Shown here piece by piece: positions 1 through 7,888 of a DNA stretch of 64,000 nt; position 1 is the stretch's first letter, and every line of letters starts with the position of its first letter. The stretch is from positions 1-64,000 of the forward strand of contig DAOUCP010000113.1 of the NCBI GenBank assembly GCA_034432155.1. The letters run 5' to 3'. The translations under genes and the position numbers were made by a program. The notes beneath the pieces were generated by a model. It was given only the letters and a program-made list of their open reading frames with translations, was not told the DNA's origin and searched no databases. This DNA is from DAOUCP01 sp034432155 (GTDB taxonomy: Bacteria; Chloroflexota; Anaerolineae; Epilineales; Epilineaceae).

Positions 1-50
1 GCATCGTGCACGGCCGCGATCGGCCGCGGGCTCGCCTGACGCCCGTCCCG

Positions 51-210
51 CTCGTGGCGACGGCCGCCCAGCGGCCTATCCGCCGCCCTGCTCTTCGCCG
101 CGGCCACACAGCGGCTTATCCGCCGCGCCGCTCGTAGCGCTGGCCGCCCAGCGGCCTGGCCGCCGCCCTGCTCTTAGCCGCGGCCACACAGCGGCAGGTA
201 GAGCCGCCAC
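51..210. repeat. 40-bp tandem repeat, 4 copies, overlapping a gene 3' end
   Basis: Four units start exactly 40 bases apart at 51, 91, 131 and 171. Units 1 and 3 resemble each other, as do 2 and 4, giving an 80-bp higher-order period. Units 1 and 3 contain a short hairpin (GGCCGC / GCGGCC). The fourth unit contains the stop codon and last codons of the minus-strand beta-helix gene, so the array looks like outward duplication of that gene's 3' end. Bases 1-50 hold nothing else I can identify. Confidence 0.85.
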
Positions 211-1976
211 GACTCTGGCATCGCCGTCGTCTCCACGGTGCCGGTCGCACCGGGCGTGGCACTCGGCTCGCCGGTCACCGTTGGGCTCGGCGTTGGACCG
301 GGCTCCCGGGTCCCAGTGGCACTCGGTGAGGGGCTGGGTGTGGCGGTCGCGCTGGCATCGTGCGGCAGCGTCGCCGTTGGCGTCCGGGTTGAGCTGGCCG
401 ACGGTGTGGCGCCAACGGTCATGGTGGGCGAAGGCGTGGGTGACACCTCTGTCGGCGGCGCCACGTACTCGTCCGCACCCATGTCGTAACCGGCACCTGC
501 GGGGCGAGGATCGCCGTCGATATCGCTCGTCACGCCGGCCGGGATCCCGGCATCGCGCGCGGCGGACGCGAACTGGATGTGGAAGTTGTCACTGAACGGA
601 TCGACGAACGCCGGATCGCCCCACACATTGACCGTCCCCACGCCGACGGTACCGTCACCGTCGACATCCCTGCCGTTCGCCCAGTCGCCGCTGCCCCAGA
701 GGGTGGCCTCGAGGATCGCACGGCTGCCGAGACTGATGGTGATGCCCACGGGATGGGCCACCAGGATGGTGTTCGTGAGCGCCACGTGGGCTCCCTGGTC
801 CAGCTGGAGACCGTAGGCCGATTGGTTGGCGGCGACGGTGTTGTGCACAAGAACCGCTCCGCCGGAGCCACCGCCGCGGATCCGCACGGCGGGGGCGGCA
901 ATCCCCTCTTGGGTCGTCCGGTTGTTGGCGATGATGTTGTTCGTGATGGTGAACGACTTGACATCTTGCAGGTGGAGCGCGGAAGTCCTGGCACAGCCGT
1001 TGTCCCGGATGACGTTGCCCTCGAACCGCAGATCGCCACCGAAGAAGCCCAGTGCTCCGTAGTCGTTGGCTGCCATGCTCCCGTGAAAGGTATTGCCTGT
1101 GAGATGGGCCGTCGCATTCGCAATCTGGACAGCCCCGCTGTAGCCAGCAATCACATGACGCACGCTGCGCCCTGCCCCATTGTCCCGGAAGGCATTGCCG
1201 TCGAGAGTGAGCGGCGAACGCTCGGCAGGATCGCCGATGAACCACAAGCCAGCCGCGACCCAAGCATCGTTGTCCTCGAACAGGCTGCCGACCACCGTCG
1301 CCCGCCGCGTGCCGACGATCGCCAGCCCGCCGCCAGCACAGGTACGGGCTGCCCAGACGGCATTGGCTCGAAACACGCAGCCCTCCACCTCCAGCTCCCC
1401 GCCGTCGATGTACGCCCCGCCTCCGTGGGCGATGGTGTCGGGAATGCTGTAGACATCGATCATGTTGCTGTCGAAGACCATGTCGCGTAGTACGACTTTC
1501 GCGTCCAGCGAGTGCAGACCAGCGCCATCGTCCGTAGCAACGCCGTGGGCAATCGTGAAGCCATCGAGGGTCACGCTGCTCGGCCCACGGATTTTCACAC
1601 CCCGCCTCGTGCTCTCGCCGTCGACTATGCTCGGGTACAGCTCGGCCCTGCGCACGACCGGGCCGGTGGGTTCCCCATTCCAGCCGCCAGCCACCACGAG
1701 GCTTCGGGTGATGACCATGACCGCCTCGCCCGTGCTGGTGTACACCCCCTGGGCCAGAATGATGGTGTCGCCGTCGGTCGCCTGGCCCACGGCGGTGCGC
1801 AGGTCGCAGGGCGCCGACTGGGAGCAATCGCCGCTGCCTCCGGGGATCACAAACAGCGAGGTCGCCTTCCCGGCCTGGAGCTCGGACTGGGCCGCGACAA
1901 GCGCCATCAAGGCCACAGCCGCCACGGCGCCCGAAGCCACGCCCGAAGCGAGCAATCGGACTCTGCCAGCGTGCAT
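174..1976 (-). CDS. Secreted right-handed parallel beta-helix repeat protein
   Basis: A protein of 600 residues. The start at 1976 is chosen because TAAGGAGG lies just upstream and a signal peptide (basic start, then Ala/Val/Leu-rich core to about residue 32) follows directly; the frame is open 22 codons further but without a ribosome site. The mature part begins with the SxxxPCxLxxAVxxAxxGDTIxLAxGxY pattern typical of surface beta-helix proteins. Beta-helix turns with repeated asparagines and glycines follow (about 130-500), then a Pro/Thr/Ser-rich linker (about 510-585) and a C-terminal LYLPLCGRG. The role is probably cell-surface carbohydrate binding or adhesion; no catalytic residues are recognisable. 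The last codons lie in a tandem repeat that continues downstream. Confidence 0.85.
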   Translation of the reverse strand: MHAGRVRLLASGVASGAVAAVALMALVAAQSELQAGKATSLFVIPGGSGDCSQSAPCDLRTAVGQATDGDTIILAQGVYTSTGEAVMVITRSLVVAGGWNGEPTGPVVRRAELYPSIVDGESTRRGVKIRGPSSVTLDGFTIAHGVATDDGAGLHSLDAKVVLRDMVFDSNMIDVYSIPDTIAHGGGAYIDGGELEVEGCVFRANAVWAARTCAGGGLAIVGTRRATVVGSLFEDNDAWVAAGLWFIGDPAERSPLTLDGNAFRDNGAGRSVRHVIAGYSGAVQIANATAHLTGNTFHGSMAANDYGALGFFGGDLRFEGNVIRDNGCARTSALHLQDVKSFTITNNIIANNRTTQEGIAAPAVRIRGGGSGGAVLVHNTVAANQSAYGLQLDQGAHVALTNTILVAHPVGITISLGSRAILEATLWGSGDWANGRDVDGDGTVGVGTVNVWGDPAFVDPFSDNFHIQFASAARDAGIPAGVTSDIDGDPRPAGAGYDMGADEYVAPPTEVSPTPSPTMTVGATPSASSTRTPTATLPHDASATATPSPSPSATGTREPGPTPSPTVTGEPSATPGATGTVETTAMPESWRLYLPLCGRG

Positions 1977-2110
1977 CGATGCCTCCTTAGGCTTCGGATA
2001 CCGGCTAGAAGGCATCATAGCGGTGCCTGGTCGGTAGCGCAACGGGCCTGCGCCGGTGGTCGCTCACTGGAGCAATGGTCCCGAGCCATGGCCGCTTTGA
2101 GGCGCAACGG

Positions 2111-2234
2111 GCCCGCTGCCGTGGCTGCCGCAGCTCCCCGCGCCCGCTGCCGTGGCTGCCGGAGCGCCCCGCGCCCGCTGCCGTGGCCGCCGCAGCTCCC
2201 CGCGCCCGCTGCTGTGGCTGGCCGGAGGCGCACC
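2111..2234. repeat. 31-bp tandem repeat, 4 copies
   Basis: Units start at 2111, 2142, 2173 and 2204; the first three differ at only a few positions and the fourth decays at its end. The unit begins GCCCGCTGCCGTGGCTGCC. It sits in the 650-base spacer 1977-2629 between divergently placed genes. Apart from this array and the -10 element near 2617, I see nothing in that spacer. Confidence 0.85.
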
Positions 2235-2616
2235 GATTGGCACTCGGGGCTGCCTCGCGGCGCAGCGGTTGGCCGGCGGGGCTGGCCGGCGGCGCAACGG
2301 GCCCGCGCCCCGTTGACGGCGGGGCTTTAACGCGTTCTTGATCCTCCGTGACGGCTGGCTTCTGAGAATGCCGGCCTTTTGCCGAGGTCATGTGCGCGAT
2401 ACATTCTCGAGTTCGCGTGCCAGCAACTTAGGCAGCTGTGACGAGAATTGGTCAGACGCGCCGACTGCGACCGACACGAAGGTCCATCGTGCCGTGTAGC
2501 TCACGCCCCCGCTTCTGCCGCCGCTGAGGGGACTTGACCCGCCACGTAGCTGACGCCCCGACGTCCGCAGCCTGCTGCGGACGACACGGTCGGTCGCCAC
2601 TCTGGCCAAGTGCCGG

Positions 2617-2622
2617 TACACT
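2617..2622 (+). promoter_or_regulatory. -10 element of a probable leaderless promoter
   Basis: TACACT lies 7 bases upstream of the GTG at 2630, so transcription would begin at or next to the start codon. No good -35 hexamer is visible at the right distance. The same layout occurs before genes at 25626 and 46756. Confidence 0.35.
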
Positions 2623-2629
2623 GTGGCGC

Positions 2630-3175
2630 GTGCTCCTCAACCGCTCGTTCGTCGGCATCGGCATCTTCCGGGCTGCGACTGCCCTACCGGTTCTGCGCTG
2701 GCCGTTTTTCGGCGGGCTCACGGCGCTGCTGGGCGATCTCGGCGATCTTGTGCTCATGAACTACGTGTTCGTGGGCGGCCTGGGAGACTACCAGCGCTGC
2801 GACAAGCTCTGGGACCTGGCGTACATGCTGACCTTCCTGGTCGCTGCTTCCCGCTGGACTGGCCTGGAGCGGAGCATCGCGTTCGGGTTGTTCGGTCTAC
2901 GGGCAACGGGCGTGGGAGCATTCCTGCTGGGCGCGCCGCGGCCAATGTTGCTCGCCTTGCCGAATCTCTTCGAGCCTTGGTTTCTCGCCGTCGCCGCCCG
3001 CGATCGATGGGCGCCGCACTGGGCTCTCACCAAGCATCGCGCCGCGGCGCTCTTGCTTCTTGTCGTCGCCCTCAAGGTGCCCCAGGAGTACCTGCTGCAC
3101 CTCGATCGTCGACTCGACACCATGACGCTGCCTGAATTCCTGCAGCTCGTCGGCTCGTATCTGGGCCTGCGGTGA
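2630..3175 (+). CDS. Integral membrane protein, unknown function
   Basis: A protein of 181 residues. I chose GTG 2630 because a -10-like TACACT precedes it by 7 bases and because the protein begins there with a hydrophobic stretch; the frame is open to 2534, but the extra residues are low-complexity and Cys/Arg-rich. There are about four or five hydrophobic segments (near 5-20, 25-45, 60-75, 85-110 and 140-155) with short loops and an amphipathic C-terminus. I do not recognise a family. It stands alone between a repeat-filled spacer and a degraded transposon region. Confidence 0.65.
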   Translation: MLLNRSFVGIGIFRAATALPVLRWPFFGGLTALLGDLGDLVLMNYVFVGGLGDYQRCDKLWDLAYMLTFLVAASRWTGLERSIAFGLFGLRATGVGAFLLGAPRPMLLALPNLFEPWFLAVAARDRWAPHWALTKHRAAALLLLVVALKVPQEYLLHLDRRLDTMTLPEFLQLVGSYLGLR

Positions 3176-3323
3176 CTCGCCGCTCGGACCGACGAGCCTG
3201 AATCATCTTCCCTCGGGCACGTGCCGGGGCTTCACGGCCATGCCTCGCCGCGCCACGGTGGGCGGCCACCGGCCAGGGCCTTTGCGCACGGGGCGAGCAG
3301 CCAGCCACCCCCACGGCCCGTCG

Positions 3324-3940
3324 TCAGGACGCACCAGGACCTTTGCCCAGGCGGAGAACATCCGACACGTTCCGTAGCTGGCGGTAGGCATCGACGACGG
3401 CTCGAACGGATTGCGGCCAGAGGGCGTCCACGGCGCGCAAGAACAGATGGCAGGCGAAGTGCCCAGGGTCCGCCCACGGTGCTGCCTCATGCAGCCACTC
3501 GATGATCGACAACCTGCTTCGCCGGCCTACCAGGTGGTTGGGCACGAGTCACAACAGCGCGCGCTCGAAGCGGAAGCCGGGCTCGCACGGGTCCAGCCAT
3601 GGCGGCAGTCCCAGCTCCTCCCGCAGCGCTCAGGCGGCCAGGATTCGCCCTAGGGCTTCGCGGACAGCACACCCGCGCCGCCCTCGACCAGCTTCCGCTG
3701 CATCTCGGGCGACACAAAGCGACTCAAGCTGACGATGAGTGCATCGATCTGCTCTTCGGACAGATGATCGACGTTGCCCAACGAGCCGAGGACGATGCGT
3801 CGGGGACTGCCACCACGAACGCGCTCGGAGCGACAGATCTGGAGATAGCGAACCTCCCCGTGGCGAGGTAGGCGAACATCGTGCCTACGGTATGCCGCAG
3901 CCGAAATGCCAATACAAGCGCCTTGGCAACCATGCAGTTC
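3324..3940 (-). pseudogene. Degraded IS1634-like transposase, N-terminal half
   Basis: Read from high to low coordinates, the minus strand gives MFAYLATG, then in another frame RYLQICRS, GSPRRIVLGSLGNVDHL and IDALIVSLSRF, which fits the start of IS1634-family transposases. In a third frame there is a stretch around FRFERALL and SRLSIIEWLHEAAPW that fits the next part of that family. There are at least two frameshifts and two in-frame stops, and the DDE catalytic core is not recognisable, so this is a dead remnant. Family assignment is from motif pattern only. Confidence 0.55.
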
Positions 3941-4878
3941 TGGAATAGAGAGCACGACCTGTCCCAAGATCTCATGCGCTACATGTCTGCGCTGCCCCTG
4001 GCCGCAAGAAAGCCGCCAACTGGGGCTCTCGGTGTCCAGCACGGCCCAATACCGCTTCTGACCGCAAGACTTGAGCTCGTGTTCGCGAGCGTCACGAGCA
4101 GCGGCTGCAGGCACCACTCGCGGGTGTGCGCGAAGTCGGCAGCTTCGTTCTCGCGGGCGCAAAACGCCGCGCTGTGCGAATCCACATGGATGAACCCCGC
4201 GGCGCCGAGGTGCGCTCGTCGCCGGCGTCGGATGGCTGACCACACGCCCTCTGAGACATTGTCGACCACGCTTCCTCAGGCTTCGTCCGTGTGCCCGAAG
4301 CGCATACCGGGTCGAAGCGTCGCAAGACGTCGCTCGAGGTTGTGGGAAGGGGACCGCTTGCGTGCCAAGCATCCGAGGGATGCTCGGATCGTGTTCGAGA
4401 TGGGTCTGATCCTCCATGCACGTGCCGCCGGCGTACACGTTCAGCACCTGGGTCGGGAAGAGCTTCCGGTCGCTTATCCAAGGTTCGCGCTTCCGTCAGC
4501 GGCGGTGCCGCTGGATTCATTGGTAAACACGTAGATAGTTCGCGAAGGACTGGGGCGCGCTTGCCAGCCGTCGGTCGGCGACGATCGCATCCGGCAGGGT
4601 AGGCCCCAGCGGCAAGGAGCAGAAGGGGTCCTGCGAAGCTGCCGGCGAGCTGGACCTGAATCAACGCATACTCTGTCCGGATCAGCTTGCGGGGGCGTCC
4701 GATCATCTGCGTGGGGCGTCAGGAGCAGCTGCAGCTTGAATACTGATCCAGCGTCGGTGGCGCCGCTGGCCGCGAGCGCTTGGTGAGGGGTTCGAGGACG
4801 GTCCGGCCGCGCGGAAAGGCGCTGGCGAGCGGCGCCGCCGGGGGTCTCTCTGGTGCTCGCTCGCTGCACCAGCTCAGC
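3941..4878. other. No intact gene; probable mobile-element wreckage
   Basis: All long frames here are interrupted or have low-complexity composition. Short protein-like pieces on the minus strand (around 3980-4270 and 4300-4450) shift frame repeatedly, as expected of old insertion-sequence debris. I cannot name a family for them. Confidence 0.4.
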
Positions 4879-5349
4879 TCACCCCACGCCCGCATACATC
4901 GCAAGGCCCATGGATCCAAGCAGCAGAATCGCAGTGGCCACAGTGACAAGCCACAACCTTCGATTCATGCGAAACATCGGAATACCCATCAGAACGATCG
5001 AGCCAAAGAAGAGCACAAGATAAGGGACGAGAATGTCGTAGCGCATTGGAGACCGAAACTCGATCTGCAGAATGTCCTCTACAACGATCATGAACGCCAC
5101 GAATGCGAGGAACATCGCCGGACCGATCCACTGTCGCCAGCCAGCGCGTGCGCGCACGAAGGCGACCATGGTCAGAGCTGCTGGGACGGCAAGCGCGATC
5201 ACACCATAACCAAGAAGTTGATTGATCGCGCGGTCCCCGGTTAGCACCCGTGACAAGAACCCGGCCGACTGCAGCACATTGACCGCATTCACCACCCCCC
5301 ACACGGTGAGCGCTGCCCACCACAGATTCCCACGCTTCGGAACATCCAT
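4879..5349 (-). CDS. Small integral membrane protein
   Basis: A protein of 156 residues. The ATG at 5349 is preceded by GGAGGT at the correct distance, so the longer open frame upstream is ignored. It is predicted to have five transmembrane helices, with a short basic segment (FRMNRRLW) before the last one. Family not recognised. It lies downstream of the restriction-modification block in the same direction with a 134-base gap, so it could be co-transcribed, but nothing in the protein suggests a defence role. Confidence 0.7.
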   Translation of the reverse strand: MDVPKRGNLWWAALTVWGVVNAVNVLQSAGFLSRVLTGDRAINQLLGYGVIALAVPAALTMVAFVRARAGWRQWIGPAMFLAFVAFMIVVEDILQIEFRSPMRYDILVPYLVLFFGSIVLMGIPMFRMNRRLWLVTVATAILLLGSMGLAMYAGVG

Positions 5350-5483
5350 ACGGTACCTCCCGACGGGCGCCGAGGCCCACACCGCTTCCTTGGGAGCGCC
5401 CCCTGCCCTACATTGCGCTCTTGCGCCGCCCCGACCCAGCGAAGCAGTCGGCTGCAAATGCCTGCCACCCGCGCGGCCGCAGT

Positions 5484-7254
5484 TCACCCTTCCATTCCCA
5501 GAATGCCAAGAATCTCTCCCGGTTGATGTGCCACCGCCCACCGCCAGTGCCCAAAGCCGCCCTGCGCGTTCACGGCCTGTATCCACTCGTCCAGGTAGCG
5601 GCGCTTGGACTGGTCTTGCTGGGTATCCTTTCCCTTTGTTTCCAGGATCAGCATGTCGCCGTTGACGAGACGAGCCAAGAAATCACCCCGATACTTATGA
5701 ACGATGCCATGGTGAAGATAGGAAATCTCGAAGCCAAGATGGTCGTTTTTCACCCAGGCGGCCACCACCGGGCTTTCGTCCAGGACAAAGGCATCAGACG
5801 CCTCCCAAGTGCTGTCGTACACGCAGACATTGATGTGCGACTTGTCCGTCCGCTCGCAGGGCTTGCCCGTGTACCAGGGCCGCATTTCACCGGTAGACCG
5901 GATGGGATGGTCGCGGTCAAAGACCGGCTCGAGGCGCTCCGTGTTCTCGCGACGCACCGCATGAAATACATGCTGGACGACCCGCGACATGTTGAGGGTG
6001 ATGATCAGGCGACGGCGCAACGCATCCTGGGCGAAGAGCGGCGGGTTCACGCGGATGCGGTCCGAGGCGATGAACTGCTCGACGATGCGCACCAGCTGTG
6101 CCAGCAGCACCTCGGAGCTGCCCTGGCAGCCTTGTTTCATCTGGTCGAAGACATCCCGCGCCGTCTCGAAGATGATGCGCTGGGTGCGGAACTCGTGCGC
6201 CAGACGTTCTAGTTCGATGCGGCTCACTTGAGTCACATCTGGCTTGCCTTCGAGCACCGGTGCGAGCTCCGCCACCTGAGCCGTCTGGGCGGCATCCAGC
6301 TCCAGAGGCGGAACGTTCGCCCATTCCATGCGGAGGAGCGGCTGAACGAGGTGTTCGATACGCACAACATTCGGCCACCGAATCGCAAAGCGCGCTTTGG
6401 CGGGATCCGGCGCAACGAGCGTCTTTGGCACTGCCGGGGGCGGTGGGCCACCGTCGGTATTCTCGTGCGGCAGGAAGGTGAACGGTACGCCAAAGATGTT
6501 CACGTATTCTGGCTCGAACAGGCCCGTTGCGGGATTGACCTCATAGCAGGTGCGTCGCAAGCCGCGCCCAACTACCTGCTCACATAGCAACTGACTGGTG
6601 AAGGCCCGCAGTCCCGTGATGTGGGTGACGGTCTTGGCGTCCCGCCCTCGGAGAGCATCCCCACCGAGATGACATTCTGCATCTTTCCGCCAGGCTGGCC
6701 CGGTTTGCCGACGGTGTCTACCATGGTGCGGAGCAGTTCCGCTTGTTGGGTTTTGGTCAACTTCTGTTCGAGTGCCACTTCTTGGTCCGCTTCTGCTTCG
6801 TCTTCGTCCGGCCGGTGGCCATCCTGCAGCACTGGCGGACGAACGCGCCGCCGTCGCTGGGGATCTCAATGCCGGTCCGCTCAGCGGATGGAGCCTCAGT
6901 GAGCCAGATGAGGGTTTCCACCGCTTCGAGCTGGCAGAAGAAGAAGCGGCGCCGGTCGAAATCCTCGGGGTCTTGCCAGTGCTCCAGCAGCCGTTTGGTT
7001 ATGCTGGTCTCGCCCGGATAGCCAGCCTCGCGCCACCGCTTGACGCGCGCACGAATCTGATTGACCAGAGGAATCTCGACGAAGATGCCCGGATCATCGA
7101 AGGCTTGCGAACTCTCGGAGGCCACCACGTAGCCGGCCGGGCGGCGTCCCTCGACTAACTCAAACAGCCGCGTCGTCCGGTCGTAGCGCCAGTAGCGTCT
7201 CGGTTCTTCGTAGGGCGAGTTGACGATCAGACGGTCAATGGTGGCGGTCGGCAT
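5484..7254 (-). pseudogene. Broken type III-like (BPTD_3080-family) restriction endonuclease
   Basis: The N-terminal part (from MPTATIDRLIVNSPYEEP at 7254) and C-terminal part match the helicase-nuclease subunit that pairs with the methyltransferase upstream. The N-terminal piece runs to RQCCRMATG, exactly where Walker A (normally GSGKT) should follow. The sequence then jumps, in a different frame, to KMQNVISVGMLSEG, and shifts again to AKTVTHITGLRAFTSQLL and the CEQVVGRGLRR motif. The ATPase core between Walker A and motif V is therefore missing, and there are at least two frameshifts. The C-terminal PD-(D/E)XK-like nuclease motif (YRGDFLARL ... LILETKGKD) is still intact near the end. It starts inside the hepT 3' end (20-base overlap). 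The protein cannot be an ATP-driven restriction enzyme as it stands. Confidence 0.8.
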
Positions 7255-7597
7255 TACCGGTCTCCCCAGGGATAACCTGCTGCAGTTCCACAATAAGCGG
7301 CGGCAGGCCCTCCTGCACGGTCTTCCACAGGATATCAAGGTTTATGTCGAAATAGGCATGGACAAGGCGATGTCGCATGCCAACAATCTTTTCCCAAGGT
7401 ATATTGGGCACTTCTGCTCTGGCGTCCAGACTCAGTTGATACGCGGCCTCGCCGATAATCTCGATGGCCTTCACCAATGCCCACACGAGCTGCCGATCGT
7501 GGTCGAGATCGCTTCGGCTGCGATCGCGGATGAAGCCTACCGCCTCGCGCGCGGCATCCAGCATATGCCTCATGCGTATGAGGTCATCCCGCTTCAT
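7235..7597 (-). CDS. hepT: HepT-family HEPN toxin ribonuclease (DUF86)
   Basis: A protein of 120 residues from ATG 7597 (a TTG further upstream is less likely because it overlaps the preceding gene more). The all-helical HEPN fold carries the RNase motif Rx4-6H in GMRHRLVHAYFDIN near residue 95. It is the toxin half of a MntA/HepT type VII-like toxin-antitoxin pair: the toxin is an RNase neutralised by AMPylation by the partner nucleotidyltransferase (family knowledge). Its start overlaps the end of mntA by 14 bases and its end overlaps the restriction gene start by 20 bases, so all three are translationally coupled. Confidence 0.85.
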   Translation of the reverse strand: MKRDDLIRMRHMLDAAREAVGFIRDRSRSDLDHDRQLVWALVKAIEIIGEAAYQLSLDARAEVPNIPWEKIVGMRHRLVHAYFDINLDILWKTVQEGLPPLIVELQQVIPGETGNADRHH

Positions 7598-7886
7598 ACT
7601 GGACCTCAGCTTCTGCCAAAACATGCTCTCGAAAATAGCGACTGAGGTCCTCAGGCGTGCGCAGGTCAACCTTACGACCTCCCAACAGCGCCGAAAGTTC
7701 CTGCTCCATGCTCACTATGTCAAAGAGGGTAGGGATACGATCCGGAGCGAACTCGACCAGAATATCCACATCACTGTCGGCTCCGAAGTCGTCCCGCAAC
7801 GCTGAGCCAAAGACCGCCAGACGACGGATGCCATGTTTATGGCAGAAATGGGCCAAACGATCGCGGTGCATACTATTGCACTTCAT
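7584..7886 (-). CDS. mntA: MntA-like nucleotidyltransferase antitoxin
   Basis: A protein of 100 residues with the minimal nucleotidyltransferase signature: FGSALRDDFGADSDVDILVEF (GS...DxD) at about residues 26-46, with the third acidic residue in KVDL. Family members add AMP to the HepT toxin Tyr, blocking it. The ATG at 7886 lies two bases after the methyltransferase stop, with a GGAG inside the methyltransferase tail. Gene order methyltransferase-mntA-hepT-restriction endonuclease is tightly packed. Confidence 0.85.
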   Translation of the reverse strand: MKCNSMHRDRLAHFCHKHGIRRLAVFGSALRDDFGADSDVDILVEFAPDRIPTLFDIVSMEQELSALLGGRKVDLRTPEDLSRYFREHVLAEAEVQYEAG

Positions 7887-7888
7887 AA

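Noticed and set aside
2111..2234. 31-bp direct repeat considered as a CRISPR array
   Set aside because: Units abut one another with no unique spacers.
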